NCBI RefSeq assembly: GCF_000002875.2
Contig: NC_009410.2
Location: forward strand, 882,492 to 946,491
DNA: 64,000 nucleotides
Source of the DNA: Leishmania infantum JPCM5
Lineage: Eukaryota > Euglenozoa > Kinetoplastea > Trypanosomatida > Trypanosomatidae
Direction of reading: 5' to 3'
Shown: positions 1 through 10,246 of the stretch, piece by piece
How positions within the stretch are numbered: the stretch's first letter is position 1
Layout: each line of letters begins with the position of its first letter
The notes under the pieces: generated by a model
Told to the model about the DNA's origin: nothing
Seen by the model: only the letters and a program-made list of their open reading frames with translations
Database searches by the model: none
Made by a program: the position numbers and the translations under genes

Positions 1-1620
1 GATCGGCTATGGACGCAGCCGCTCTCTCTTCGTTTCTTCGGGTTTCGCTATATGTTAAACGCATTGTCTTTCTGACGTCTCTATCTTTCTCTCGTTCCGT
101 TTTGCATCCCTCTGCATCCACCTGTCTGTCCCGTCCTGTCCCGTCCCGGTCCCGCCCCCTTTCTCTCCTTCTTCGCCCCTCCTGCTCTCTCTCTGTCGAT
201 TCGGGGCTCGCTAACGCACGCCTCCGTGTGATGTACCTTATCAAGCGTTGCGAGGTGCGTCGGTGCCTGCTGCGACACAAGAGGGAGAGAGACGGAGACG
301 AGAGGGAGGCCCGCTCCGCTCCAGCGGATCTCCTGACTGACGGCGTACGAGTTAATGCGCGCGTGTGTGTGCGCGCTGCATCAGGAGGGAGGAAGACTAG
401 AGGAATCGTAGTCAAGAGAGAGAAGGGGATGGGTGGTCGTGGCAGATGGCAGGGTGTACGCGACTGAGAGTGGAGTTGACGTGAATGAGGTCACAGATTC
501 ATCTTTCCTTTTATCTTTTTTTTGTTCTGTCTTTGTGTTGTGCTCTTTTCTGTGTTGGGTTCTTTGTTGATGCTGCCCGTGTGTTTGCGTTCATGTGTGT
601 GCGTGTATCTGTCTGCCTTGGTCATTCAACTAACTCTGCCGTGCTTCTTTCGTGTGTATGTATGTGTGTGTGTGGTTCTCGCCTCTACTGAGGGTAACTG
701 TCCGCCTCCTTTTTTGAGCTGAAGCAATAACCTCAGAAGAGAGAAGCGCGATGGATGACAACAACAGCCGGGATGGGTGGGAGAGGAAGAGGAGGTCCGA
801 AATGTGCTCTGACCCTGCCTACATGAAGAGATGCTAAGCGTTCCTTGGAAGTCTCTTTTCGAAGGCTTTGCTAGTGTGCTTGGCAGAGAACTACAGGGCT
901 TCAGAAGAGGAGGGTGGAGGGTGGAGTGGGCTGCATCAGCCGCGGCGGCCTTCCCTCACCTTTTTTCACATTTTTCTTACTGTAAGCCCTGCACCCCTCA
1001 CGCTTCTTCCCTTCCTCCATCTCCACGGCGCCGTGTGCACCTGTGCCTGTTCCAAGCGAACAACTGACGGAATTGGGAAGTGCATGTGCGCTTGTGTGTG
1101 CATGTGCACAACCCGCGCATGTACCTCTCTGTATGCCGACTCTCTATCATCCTTCCTCGTCACATTCTTCGTCTTTGTGTGTTGTTGTCTTCTCCATCAC
1201 CGCTCCCCCTCCCTCCTCTCACTCTCTCGGTTTCCGCCGTGGTAGCGTGGTCGCCATACTGCTACTCGTCCTGCTGCTGCTGCTATCCTTGGTGGCCGAG
1301 GTGCAGGGTGATCCCAAAGCCTAGAGAGCACACACACACACACACATGCACACACCTTCTTCCCTCTCGCCGCTCCTCGCCCCTCCCCCCGCCCACAACC
1401 ATTCCGCTTCTTCTGATGCGTTGATGCTCGCGTTTGCTCGTTCCTTGTGTTGTGCAAGCTTTAGAAACAGCCACGCGCCTTCTATATATTATTAGCACCC
1501 GTTTCTCTCCCCCCGAATTCAGGGCACCGTGGCGGCGTGCTAGACCGCGCCCAGATAGAGATAGACGCACACGCCGCGCGAGCACCGCAGCATACGGTAG
1601 TCTGACACGTGGCATTCCCG
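1..1620. other. Non-coding spacer before the first gene
   Basis: No reading frame here has coding character: the translations are Arg/Cys/Ser/Leu-rich and follow the pyrimidine tracts and TG/CA repeats. It is most likely the 3' untranslated region of a gene outside the window plus intergenic sequence. A (CA)9 tract lies at 1329-1346. I see no tRNA, snoRNA or promoter signature. Confidence 0.6.
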
Positions 1621-1653
1621 TCTCTGCCTTTTCGTCTTTCTTCTCTTCTGCAG
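1621..1653 (+). promoter_or_regulatory. Predicted spliced-leader acceptor for the 1698 gene
   Basis: A nearly pure pyrimidine tract (about 1621-1650) ends in CAG, with the AG at 1652-1653. The first ATG after it is at 1698, giving a 44-nt leader after trans-splicing. This supports 1698 rather than an upstream start for the first gene. Confidence 0.6.
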
Positions 1654-1697
1654 GAGGTGCCGCTGCATTCTTTGAAGGCGGGGCAACTGTGAGTCGA

Positions 1698-2543
1698 ATG
1701 CCCAACCCACACTGCGGCAACGAAAAGGCGGCGGCCTTTGTCAACTACTACGCCTCCCCGAGCATGGTGAACAGCTCCGTCAATCGGCTCTACTATGGCG
1801 GCCTGGAGCGCAAGAAGCGGGCAGAGGCACGTGCGATGGAGGAGGCGTACCCCCCAACCCTGTCAGCTCGCCGCTCCCCCGCGCAGCTGGAGGCGTACCT
1901 GAACAACTGCGTGCAAGGCGAGTTGCTGCGCCGACAGCAGCACAGGGCGGCGCTGCAGCAGGAGCTGTACCCGGACGCCGAGGAGACGCCGCGCTTCCTC
2001 TCCAGCAAGGAGATGACACATCACATCCACCACGTATACGACGAACCGCTGAAGGTGCGCCGGGCACGGGAGGCAGAGCTGCGCCGCATCTTCGGCACTG
2101 ACAAGGACGCCGAGAAGGTCAAGAAGGAGACGGTTTACCAGTACCACCGTCTACCAGCGTCCTCTGCGCGCGCGATCACAGAGTCATCACCGAGGTCGGC
2201 CCCTTCGGCTTCTGGTAGCAACCGCGGCAACGTGGACGTCGACACAGTTGCCAACTACTGCAAGCAGCTAGAGAAAGGGTGGCGACCGCCGTCGGTGTCG
2301 GTCGACCACGACGACAATCGGCGCCTGCTCGTGTCTCAGTACGACTACTACGCCGACCCTCGCAAGTACACGGAATTGACGTTGAGGCCGCGGCCGCTGA
2401 CGGCGAAGGAGCGGACAGCACTGCGGTCGCGGCTGGAGCTGCTGGCCCGCCCGACTCGCGTGAATCCGCCTGTGGTGCCGAATGAGGAGCAGGACGGCCC
2501 GCCGCCGTTCCGTGTGAGCCGCAAGATTCGTTACAACGACTGA
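1698..2543 (+). CDS. Conserved hypothetical protein, 281 aa
   Basis: I do not recognise this protein. The frame is open further upstream, to about 1434, but the extra residues are Arg/Ser/Phe-rich translation of a pyrimidine-rich leader. The ATG at 1698 is the first after a good splice acceptor, so I start there. The product is hydrophilic and rich in Arg, Tyr, Glu and Gln. Its helical N-terminal half (about residues 30-145) carries many charged residues and a His-rich patch (HHIHH, near residue 108). A short Ser-rich linker lies at about 155-175, and a basic, Pro-rich C-terminus ends in KIRYND. No signal peptide, membrane segment or catalytic motif is visible. The repeated Tyr-Tyr and Asp-Tyr-Tyr pairs look like short structural motifs of kinetoplastid cytoskeletal or flagellar proteins, but that is a guess. 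The coding frame itself is well supported by length and composition. Confidence 0.75.
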   Translation: MPNPHCGNEKAAAFVNYYASPSMVNSSVNRLYYGGLERKKRAEARAMEEAYPPTLSARRSPAQLEAYLNNCVQGELLRRQQHRAALQQELYPDAEETPRFLSSKEMTHHIHHVYDEPLKVRRAREAELRRIFGTDKDAEKVKKETVYQYHRLPASSARAITESSPRSAPSASGSNRGNVDVDTVANYCKQLEKGWRPPSVSVDHDDNRRLLVSQYDYYADPRKYTELTLRPRPLTAKERTALRSRLELLARPTRVNPPVVPNEEQDGPPPFRVSRKIRYND

Positions 2544-3600
2544 AAGAAGCACGTCTTTGCATGTGTGTGTGTGAGTGTTGTGCACCCACTGTGGCGGTCG
2601 CTTGCATTCACGTCCTGTGTCGGTGCGTTCTCTCTTTATGTGTGCGTGTCTCTGCCGAGCGAACACGGAGGAGTAAAGACTCACGAGAACCGAAGACAAC
2701 GCTAAATGAAGGAGGAGCAAGGAAGGAACGTGAGCGGATGCGGCGAAGAGGCCCAGTGAACTGAGCGGTACGGCGCGGTGAGGCAGAGAAGCATTGGAGT
2801 CGAGTGGTGACAGGGAGACGACAGGACAACGTAGTGCGAGGCAAGCGCATCCTCGTCTTCCTTCTCTCTTTCTCTCTCCTTCGTTTCTTCATCCTTGTCA
2901 CTGAACAATGCAGACGAGATCGGGGCAAGGAGGTGGATGGTGGAGAGGGTGGAGCCCGTCTCCGAGAGGGTTCCCTATTGTGCTTCCTCCCCCTGGTGCT
3001 CGTGTCGACTTGACAAAATGGGTAGCCGCAACAGAGGCGTACGCACGTCCCTGTACCCCCTTCCCCCCTCTGCTGTGCTACTCCCCATAGCTTTTCTATT
3101 CCCTCCTCTCCCCCACTAACCGAGTCGCTCCTCTTGTCTTCCTGACTTGCCTTTCCCATTATGCGTGCCCTCACGTACACACACACACACACGCACGAAC
3201 GCACACATACGCTCACACCTCCACTACTGCCCACCTCACCACACTCTCTCTTCTCCGGCTGAAGTGAACGGCTCTGAGTGCATCCTCGCGGAAACAACAG
3301 CAAGAGGTGCGCGCGTATGTTGTATGTGGCCACGGAAGGCAGTCGGTGGAAATTAAAGCAATACGACGCGCGCGACGTGACTGCAGTTCCTTCAAGAAAA
3401 GTTGCCCCCCCCCCCCCTTCCCCAACAGAGACCAGCGTGGGTCTCGTGGCTTTGTCGTGGTGCGCATGTGAAGAGCAACAGTGGCCACCACCTCACGTGT
3501 TTCCTGCCTTCGGCATCTCATACGCACCCAGCGCATTCAACCATTCCATACGCACACGTAAGCACGATCAATCATCTCTCTCTACTTCTGCCTCTCGCAC
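2544..3600. other. Intergenic spacer with C13 tract
   Basis: A pyrimidine-rich spacer with CA repeats (about 3178-3192) and an uninterrupted C13 run at 3405-3417. The C run leads into TTCCCCAACAG with the AG at 3427-3428, a plausible splice acceptor for the WD40 gene. No coding frame is supported. Confidence 0.5.
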
Positions 3601-5790
3601 ATGCCATCTCGCGTGACGATCCGCTGCTTGGCGGCCTACACCGGTGATGCCGAGGAGGCCGGCGGCGGACTCGTGCCGCTGTTTGTAGGTCGAGAGGACG
3701 GCACAGTGGAGCGCTATGACGACATGAAGGATGCCGAGCTCGGGATTCCGACGGTGTCTTTCTACGCTCATCGCAGGGCGGTCACAGCCATCATAGCTGT
3801 CTCAGCCGCTGAGCTGTGCACATGCTCCTTGGACGGCACCGTGAAGTGGTGGACGCTGGAGGAGGTCGAGGACGCTGCGTCGTCGCCGTCCACCGGCAGG
3901 TTTAGGGTGCGGGCGACGCTTGTGAAGACGAGCACTTTACCCTTCGCAGTGCGTACCATGATCCAGGATGGCGGCGAAAGCGCTGCAGCCGGCCAACAGC
4001 GGCTTTTCCTCGGCGGCGAGAACGGCTCTCTCACGTTGATGGAGGGCGATCGCCGGTCCAGCTGGCCGGCGCACAACGGTGGCGCCCTGACGGCGATTGC
4101 AGTGGACTGGAATAACAGCGGCACCGTCCTCACCGGCGGCACAGACGGGCTCATCTACGTGTGGGATATGGAGTCTGGCCGTCCGGTCTGTGAGCTGCGT
4201 GGGCACACAGGCGCCATCACTGCACTGTTCGTGGTACCGGTTCCGTCCAGCATCCCGGTGGTGCGGTCGAAGCGCGCCCCTGCCAATCCCGCCTCGTTCG
4301 GCTCCTCCAACGCATTGCCGCCAGCATCGGAGAAGAAAGATGTACTTGTCTACGCGGACGCCGAAGACGGCGGCAGTGGCGACGGTGCAAGCTGCCTTGT
4401 ATCGTGCTCCGAAGACGGCACGTTGAAGGTGTGGCTGCTGCCTGATCTGCAGGAGGCCGCCGCGGAGGCGGACTTGATGGAGAAAGAGCAGCAAGAAGAG
4501 CAGCAGCGCAAGGACTCAGAGCGGTCCTCCAGCAAACAGCGTCGTAGCGTCTGCATTGTCTTCCAAGAGCTGGATCCGGCCAGGCTGATGGCCGAGGAGG
4601 TGATGGAGGAAACTGTGGGAGTGGCAGCCGCTGCCGAGAGCGACGCCGACGGTGCTGCTGTTGTCGCTGCCGCCACGGATGCCGCTGGAGAAGAGGCGGC
4701 CGTCGACGCTGCCAGCTCTCCGACGGCCGCAAGCAGCCCCCCGCAATCTGAGGTCTTCGACGCCAAGCTGCGTTTCCTTCAGCAGCAGGCAAAGGGAACA
4801 GCATGGAAGTCTGCCCTCAAGGCGCCGGAGCGCCGCCCCGTCCCGTTCCAGAGCGCCCTCGGCACGGTGGAGTTGCCGCACACTCCCTTATCATGCTCCG
4901 GTGCGTCATCTGGCTTGGATGGAGATGAAGGTGGCTCTGCGTCGCTGGTCTTCATCGGCGCGGCGCAGGGCCACGTGTACGGCCTTAAGGACCGCCTGCT
5001 TGTGAAGGAGGTATGCCGGTACACTGCACACAACTTCCAGAAAGTGCAGCAGGCGGTGCGCAGTGTGCAGCGGACGCTGAAGGACGGCGTGAAGGTGTAC
5101 ACCAAGGCCGCTGCAGCCACGATGAAAGCGATGGAGGCAAAGGAGCTGAAGGTGGCGGCGAAGGCGCGCCAGGCTCAGCGGGCAAAGGAGAAGGCTGCCA
5201 AGCAAAAGGCGGCCGAAGAACGCCGTGCGGCCCGACGCACCGCTGCGGCCGAGGAGCGCTCGGACAACGAAGACTACGACGATGAGGACGAAGCGGAGGA
5301 GGAGGCGTCTGAGGAGGAGTCGGACATAGACGAGGAGGCGGAGGAGGAGGAGGCGGAGAGGCCCGGGGACGCCGGCGAGGCCGCAGACGGAGAGGACCAT
5401 GGTGCCGAGGGTACGGCATTCGCCGCCGCCGCGGAGCCCAGGCCACCTCGTCGACCGGCTTCGTGGAAGAAGCTGACGGAGGAGCAGCGCGCGTCCCTCG
5501 AGGCGTTCTTCGCGGCCCAGGAGAAGGAGCGCGATGAGCGCATCACGGCGCTGCAGAAGGCGGTGGAGGCGCACCTGTTGCAATTGCAGCCGCTCGCCAA
5601 GACACCGTACCATCGCTCTCGTGACCAGTTCGCGAACCTGCCGTACACCACGACGGGCTGCGTGCGTGGCGGATCGGCAGTTGCGTCGCTAGCGTCGGCC
5701 TCTCTGGTGCCGGGATACGACAAGGTCTATGCCACCCAGTCCAACTCCGTCGCTTCCGTTGCCGTGCAGTTTGGTATAAAAAAGCTATGA
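3601..5790 (+). CDS. WD40-repeat protein with acidic, coiled-coil C-terminal half, 729 aa
   Basis: WD40 proteins form beta-propellers that act as assembly platforms. Recognisable blades lie at about residues 55-85 (a His near the start, ending DGTVKWW), 157-189 (GG-containing, ending DGLIYVWD) and 200-278 (starts GHTGAIT, ends EDGTLKVW). A weaker, blade-like stretch appears at about 447-475. Between these lie Ala/Glu-rich insertions, so a full seven-blade propeller is not obvious by eye. Residues 505-550 form a Lys/Ala-rich helix, followed by an almost unbroken Asp/Glu stretch (about 553-585) and another helical segment (about 620-665). Such Lys-rich plus acidic tails are common in nucleolar and chromatin-associated WD proteins, but the target here cannot be named. 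The ATG at 3601 begins the conserved-looking N-terminus directly. No signal peptide or membrane segment is present. Confidence 0.85.
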   Translation: MPSRVTIRCLAAYTGDAEEAGGGLVPLFVGREDGTVERYDDMKDAELGIPTVSFYAHRRAVTAIIAVSAAELCTCSLDGTVKWWTLEEVEDAASSPSTGRFRVRATLVKTSTLPFAVRTMIQDGGESAAAGQQRLFLGGENGSLTLMEGDRRSSWPAHNGGALTAIAVDWNNSGTVLTGGTDGLIYVWDMESGRPVCELRGHTGAITALFVVPVPSSIPVVRSKRAPANPASFGSSNALPPASEKKDVLVYADAEDGGSGDGASCLVSCSEDGTLKVWLLPDLQEAAAEADLMEKEQQEEQQRKDSERSSSKQRRSVCIVFQELDPARLMAEEVMEETVGVAAAAESDADGAAVVAAATDAAGEEAAVDAASSPTAASSPPQSEVFDAKLRFLQQQAKGTAWKSALKAPERRPVPFQSALGTVELPHTPLSCSGASSGLDGDEGGSASLVFIGAAQGHVYGLKDRLLVKEVCRYTAHNFQKVQQAVRSVQRTLKDGVKVYTKAAAATMKAMEAKELKVAAKARQAQRAKEKAAKQKAAEERRAARRTAAAEERSDNEDYDDEDEAEEEASEEESDIDEEAEEEEAERPGDAGEAADGEDHGAEGTAFAAAAEPRPPRRPASWKKLTEEQRASLEAFFAAQEKERDERITALQKAVEAHLLQLQPLAKTPYHRSRDQFANLPYTTTGCVRGGSAVASLASASLVPGYDKVYATQSNSVASVAVQFGIKKL

Positions 5791-6980
5791 GGCAGGCGAG
5801 GCTGCGGTCTACGCGGCAGCCTCATCGGCGCCGTGGCGGCGTGTTGTCCGCACCCCAGTCCACGATCTCACTCTTTTCTTTAAAGTGTTCGCATTCGCCC
5901 CCCCCCCCCCCACCGTGCCCGGCCCCTTTCACTTGCTGTTGTGGTTGTGGTTTGCACCAGCGATGATGGCGGTGGTGCTGCGGAGGGCACGGCTGGTGTG
6001 TGCGCGTGTGTGTGCCTTCGTTCGTCGTGTACATGTATGGGCTTTGCTCCGTTGATGTTTTCCTCCTTTCCCTCGTCTTGATGTACATAGACGCCTACGC
6101 GTGGGTGATGATGATGTGTGTGTAAGGGTGCGCGTTGCTGTGGCTTGTCCTCCTCAACTCGCGCAACACACCCACGCACACAGAGGCGCAATCTCTCTCT
6201 GTCCTTCTTTGCTGGTGTCTATTAGCGCTCACCGCGCCGCCCCGCGCCGCGCCCTGTTCCAGCACGTTGATGCGCTACTCTTCTCTTTCCTCGCCTTCGC
6301 CTGCCCATGTGCGAGCCGCTTGGCTCAAGCGTAGTGAAGGGCACATGAAGTGAAGCAAGCGAAAAGTGAAGGCACGCGAGAGCTGTGGACGCCAGCGAAG
6401 CGACCGAGACAACGAAATCGTTGCCGACAGTAGCACAGCAAGGGGACGCGCACAGCTACGACGCCATCCCCCCATTTCCGCGAAACATGCCTCTGAGTAG
6501 GCCTTTGTGTTTTGTGTGCCTCTTTCTGTTTCTCTCTTGCTGTGTGGCGCCTGGGTCAGTGCGTGTAGCCGCTCTTGCCGCCTTCACCGCTAAGGAATGA
6601 ACTCGTCTCCCTCCCACGGTGCACGCTCTCCCGCCCTGTATCTGTCCGCGCGCATGCGTCTGCGCGTGGTGCAACGATCTTGTGGGTGGCTCCATCACTA
6701 TCCCCATGCGATCTCTCTGTTTTTAGTGTACTGAATGTCTTCTCTTCTCTGCCTCTTTCTCTCTCCTAACGTGCCCCATCTCACCCGCCATTCTCCTCCA
6801 CCCCCTTCCCCTCTACGGCCCTACCCACCACCCTCTTCTGATACATCACACATCCATACATGTGCGCCAACGTGTGTGCGTGCATCTGTGCCGTCTGCTC
6901 GTGCATATATGTGCTTCCCACCACCGCCACTACCTCTTTCTCCTCCCGCGACGTTACAGCAGGGATTTCGCCTCAGCTTC
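5791..6980. other. Intergenic spacer with C14 tract
   Basis: A spacer with a C14 run at 5898-5911, TG-rich stretches around 6100-6125 and long pyrimidine tracts after about 6730 leading to the L35 gene. Short open frames here are Ser/Cys/Leu-rich and look spurious. Confidence 0.5.
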
Positions 6981-7012
6981 GTTGCTTCTCCGCTCGCTTC
7001 ACTCGGTTCGAG
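6981..7012 (+). promoter_or_regulatory. Candidate spliced-leader acceptor, L35 copy 1
   Basis: A pyrimidine-rich stretch ends in GAG, with the AG at 7011-7012, 17 nt before the L35 start codon. Alternative AGs lie at 6958-6959, 6961-6962 and 6975-6976. The favoured AG is shared with the second copy, where no other AG is available. Confidence 0.45.
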
Positions 7013-7412
7013 TTACCTCACCCGGAGCCATGTCCCACCACATGAAGATTAAGGATCTGCGCGAGAAGAGCAAGGATGATCTTCTCAAGACGCTGACGGA
7101 GTACAAGAAGGAGCTGTCGCAGCTGCGCGTGGTGCAGCAGACGGGCGGCGCCGAGACCCGCCTGGGCCGCATCCGCCCGATCCGCAAGAGCATTGCTCGC
7201 ATTCTGACCGTGCTGAACCAGAACGAGCGCAGCAACCTGAAGATGTTCTACGCGGACCGAAAGCTGCGCTGCAAGACGCCGAAGGTGCTGCGCGCGAAGC
7301 TGACGCACCGCCGCCGCCTAGCGCTGAAGGAGAACGAGAAGAACCGGAAGACGTCGCGCCAGATGCGCCAGGCACACAAGTTCCCCAAGCGCGTGTACGC
7401 CGTCAAGATCTA
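7010..7412 (+). repeat. 403-bp duplicated block, unit 1 (L35)
   Basis: A direct repeat of 8647-9049, offset 1,637 bp, with a single mismatch at 7383. It covers the last 20 bp of the leader and the L35 coding region up to the second base of the stop codon. Confidence 0.95.
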
Positions 7413-7413
7413 A
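7030..7413 (+). CDS. RPL35: 60S ribosomal protein L35 (uL29), copy 1
   Basis: A protein of 127 aa, the usual size for eukaryotic L35 (uL29 family), a component of the large ribosomal subunit near the exit tunnel. The sequence shows the expected N-terminal helical hairpin, including KIKDLREKSKDDLLKTL and the ELSQLRV segment. The family-typical IRPIRKSIARILTVLNQ follows, and then a strongly basic C-terminus ending in YAVKI. The start at 7030 is the first ATG after the predicted acceptor at 7011-7012; the longer open frame upstream is leader sequence. The stop is TAA. A second copy lies 1.6 kb downstream and encodes an identical protein. Codon use is strongly biased to G/C-ending codons, as expected for a highly expressed ribosomal gene. 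Confidence 0.97.
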   Translation: MSHHMKIKDLREKSKDDLLKTLTEYKKELSQLRVVQQTGGAETRLGRIRPIRKSIARILTVLNQNERSNLKMFYADRKLRCKTPKVLRAKLTHRRRLALKENEKNRKTSRQMRQAHKFPKRVYAVKI

Positions 7414-8611
7414 AGCGCGCGTGCGAAGCGACACTTTTGGGTGTGCGTGTGTGCAGCGCATCAACGCACAGCAATGGTGATGTGTGCGGTGGAGGCTGAC
7501 TATCGAGGCTCCCGCCCGATGGGTAGTGAAGAGGTGGATGTGGCTGGCGCGGCGTGTTTCTATGCAGCGTGCGAGGAGGGCGAAAGGGGGATGGGAGGGA
7601 GGCGGAGAGGGAGTTGAGGTGGGCGTCTTATCGCTGACGCTGTATCGCCGCCGACCCCTCTTTTTTCCCGCCTTCCTTTCATCTGTGCATTCTCCACTCG
7701 CTGCCTCTGCGAACGCCCTCTCCTCCTCTCCCCATCACATGTTCTCTTGCTCGCGTCATGGGCGCGCTCGACACTGCCACACGAGTATTTGCCTCTTGAG
7801 GACTGTTTGATGGTTTCGCGGCGTCGACGGAACGGCTGCAGCATCGCTGGTCATACACTCCTTTCCACGGCTTCCCTCGCCCTCTTTTCTTATTTCCTTC
7901 TTTTCCATTTCCTTTCACCTTCGCGGCGAAAACGACGATAGAGGACGCGCCAACAACAACGACCACACAACCGTGGGTGTACGCAGGCACTTGCTCACGG
8001 CCTCGCAGCTGCCCCCCATTGTTGACGCACGCACACCATGCCCCACTTGTCACTAAGGGGGGGGGTGCTGCGGGACTGGAGTGCGTGTGTGTCTCTCACG
8101 TTGTGGGCGTATGCATGTGTGTATCAGCGGCGGCGCATTGCGTTCCCGCTTCGACTCGAGCTTTATTCTCGAGCTCCTCTACAGTGGGCATCGACAGCCG
8201 TGGCTGCGCGGCCTGCAGTCGCCCCTGCAACGCGCGAGCGAGCTCAGGAGTACACTATCAGTGCACTGTACATGTCGGAGTCGTTGCAGTGAACATGATG
8301 TGTGACACGCGCGCTTGCTTTTGAGGATAACCTAGCGCATGCGAGATCGCGTGTAGAGTGGAGGCAACTGGAAGCATTCCAGCTGCAGACGTGACGCCCA
8401 CGTGCCCTCATATCTCTTCATCCTCTCCTTTCATCGTTTGTTTTTCCGCCTTTTTATCGCTGTGCTCGCGCCTGTGCCGCCGGGGACGGCGCGGGACGCA
8501 TGCCTCACCTCTGCAATGGTGTTGCTGACTCTTTTCGCTGCTGATTCACAACACAGCTCCGTCATCATCTCTCTCCCGTGTGTGCCCCGCCATCTCACCT
8601 GGCGGCATTCT
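7414..8611. other. Spacer between the two L35 genes
   Basis: About 1.2 kb with no supported coding frame. It holds the 3' region of L35 copy 1 and the 5' region of copy 2. It does not resemble the sequence after copy 2, so the tandem pair shares coding sequence but not flanks. A short CTCGAGCT direct repeat occurs near 8156 and 8170. Confidence 0.5.
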
Positions 8612-8649
8612 CCCCTTTTCCGAAATACTGTGTGCGTGTGTACTTGGAG
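8612..8649 (+). promoter_or_regulatory. Candidate spliced-leader acceptor, L35 copy 2
   Basis: A short pyrimidine tract (about 8612-8624) is followed by a stretch with no AG until 8648-8649. That AG falls at the very start of the block shared with copy 1, 17 nt before the ATG. If used in both copies, the two mature mRNAs would be identical from the splice site to the stop codon apart from one base. Confidence 0.45.
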
Positions 8650-9049
8650 TTACCTCACCCGGAGCCATGTCCCACCACATGAAGATTAAGGATCTGCGCG
8701 AGAAGAGCAAGGATGATCTTCTCAAGACGCTGACGGAGTACAAGAAGGAGCTGTCGCAGCTGCGCGTGGTGCAGCAGACGGGCGGCGCCGAGACCCGCCT
8801 GGGCCGCATCCGCCCGATCCGCAAGAGCATTGCTCGCATTCTGACCGTGCTGAACCAGAACGAGCGCAGCAACCTGAAGATGTTCTACGCGGACCGAAAG
8901 CTGCGCTGCAAGACGCCGAAGGTGCTGCGCGCGAAGCTGACGCACCGCCGCCGCCTAGCGCTGAAGGAGAACGAGAAGAACCGGAAGACGTCGCGCCAGA
9001 TGCGCCAGGCACACAAGTTTCCCAAGCGCGTGTACGCCGTCAAGATCTA
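8647..9049 (+). repeat. 403-bp duplicated block, unit 2 (L35)
   Basis: The partner of 7010-7412. The preceding bases differ (C at 7009, G at 8646), and the sequences diverge completely after the stop codon. Confidence 0.95.
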
Positions 9050-9050
9050 G
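8667..9050 (+). CDS. RPL35: 60S ribosomal protein L35 (uL29), copy 2
   Basis: A second gene for the 127-aa large-subunit protein L35, encoding exactly the same protein as copy 1. By direct comparison the coding regions differ at one position, a synonymous TTC to TTT change in a Phe codon (7383 versus 9020), and in the stop codon (TAA versus TAG). Identity starts at 8647 (7010 in copy 1), just before the AG proposed as splice acceptor, and ends within the stop codon. The flanking sequence is unrelated. Multi-copy ribosomal protein genes kept identical by gene conversion are usual in Leishmania. Both copies look functional. Confidence 0.97.
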   Translation: MSHHMKIKDLREKSKDDLLKTLTEYKKELSQLRVVQQTGGAETRLGRIRPIRKSIARILTVLNQNERSNLKMFYADRKLRCKTPKVLRAKLTHRRRLALKENEKNRKTSRQMRQAHKFPKRVYAVKI

Positions 9051-10208
9051 GATTACTGGGCCAAGTGAGAGAAGCCATGGTTGCAGCGGAAAGATGGAGA
9101 GCTCCCGCCTCTCCGCGACGGTGCTGAAGAACGCTGGCTTATGATGAGCAAAAAACGATCAGCGCGGTGCACAGAATGAAGTGCGGTGAAGATGAAGAGA
9201 CAACAGGAAGCCATGGCCCTGGAGGTAAGGGGCAGGGAGTGGGTGGCGGCAGTTGGCTGATGCTCAGACGCACAGATGCCGCTGCCTCTGTCCATCTCCT
9301 CTTTCTCCCCTCCGTGTGCACCTATTCTCTTACCCGCCACTGCAAAGCAGGCGTGGTGACTTCCTCTCCGCCTCGGCAGAGTGCGGCCTGCACATGGGGG
9401 TGTCTCTCACACACGCCCGGCCGCGCCATCGCCCTCCTGCGGGCGTTCCTCTTTGCGGCTCGTCCACGGCGCCTTCGTTCCTTGGTTACAGCGCTTCCTT
9501 CGTTTTATTTTTTTGTTTCGCTTCTCATTTCTGCGTCGTGTCGACTCCACTACCAGACATCCCAAACCTGAAACAGAAAAAAGAAACGAAGGCACGTGAA
9601 GCGAGCCGACATCGTCATTAGCGATCATCACAGAGAGAGAGTTGAGGATAAGAGTGACGGTGTGGCTGTATCCTCCCTCTCTCTGTGTGTATGCCACGCA
9701 GCACTCTTCGGCAACACAGGTCCCCGCTTGTTTCACAACCTCGGGATCGACAATGGGAAGCCTGCAAGATCAGCGCCCCTCGCGCTGATTACGTGCTACT
9801 CTTCTCCGAGCTGCGTGGCCGGCTGTGCGGGCACACGCCATTGCAAACCACGGTTGATCCCCTCTTTCTGGCCTCTCCCGCTGCCACCTCGAGTTTCTGC
9901 CATGCCGTCTGCTCTTCTACTCTTCGTCTTTTCACGCACGGCACGCGCTTGTGGTATGCCTGCCCCTTGTGGGCTCTCTGCTTGGCGCCGCCTTAGGCTT
10001 TGGGCGCATTCCTCGCACACTGAGTGGGCAGCCTGCGCCGGCGCCACAAGTACGCCGCCCCCTCTTCCCTCCTTCGGTGGCATCTGTGACAGTGCGGAGG
10101 GGCCGTAGGGGAGAGGCAGGGGCAGGTGGTACCGCCCTACGCGGAAAAGGACGAGCACACACACACACACACACACACACGCATCCACGGAGTGCTCCTT
10201 TCCTCGCG
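9051..10208. other. Intergenic spacer
   Basis: No supported coding frame. A (CA)12 repeat lies at 10156-10180, just upstream of the acceptor for the next gene. Open frames of 100-180 codons here are rich in Ser, Arg, Cys and His and follow the repeat and pyrimidine tracts. Confidence 0.5.
10156..10180. repeat. (CA)n microsatellite
   Basis: About 12 uninterrupted CA units, typical of Leishmania intergenic DNA. Confidence 0.95.
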
Positions 10209-10244
10209 TTTCTTATCTTCCTCTCTCGCCTGTTCTCCGTGCAG
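10209..10244 (+). promoter_or_regulatory. Predicted spliced-leader acceptor for the 10247 gene
   Basis: A long pyrimidine tract (about 10209-10240) ends in GCAG with the AG at 10243-10244. The ATG follows only two bases later, an unusually short leader. Either an upstream AG is used or translation begins nearly at the spliced leader. Confidence 0.5.
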
Positions 10245-10246
10245 AC

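Noticed and set aside
7001..7020. GGTTCGAGTT, a tRNA B-box-like string before L35 copy 1
   Set aside because: The flanking bases do not form a T-stem and no A box or acceptor stem is present at the right distance.
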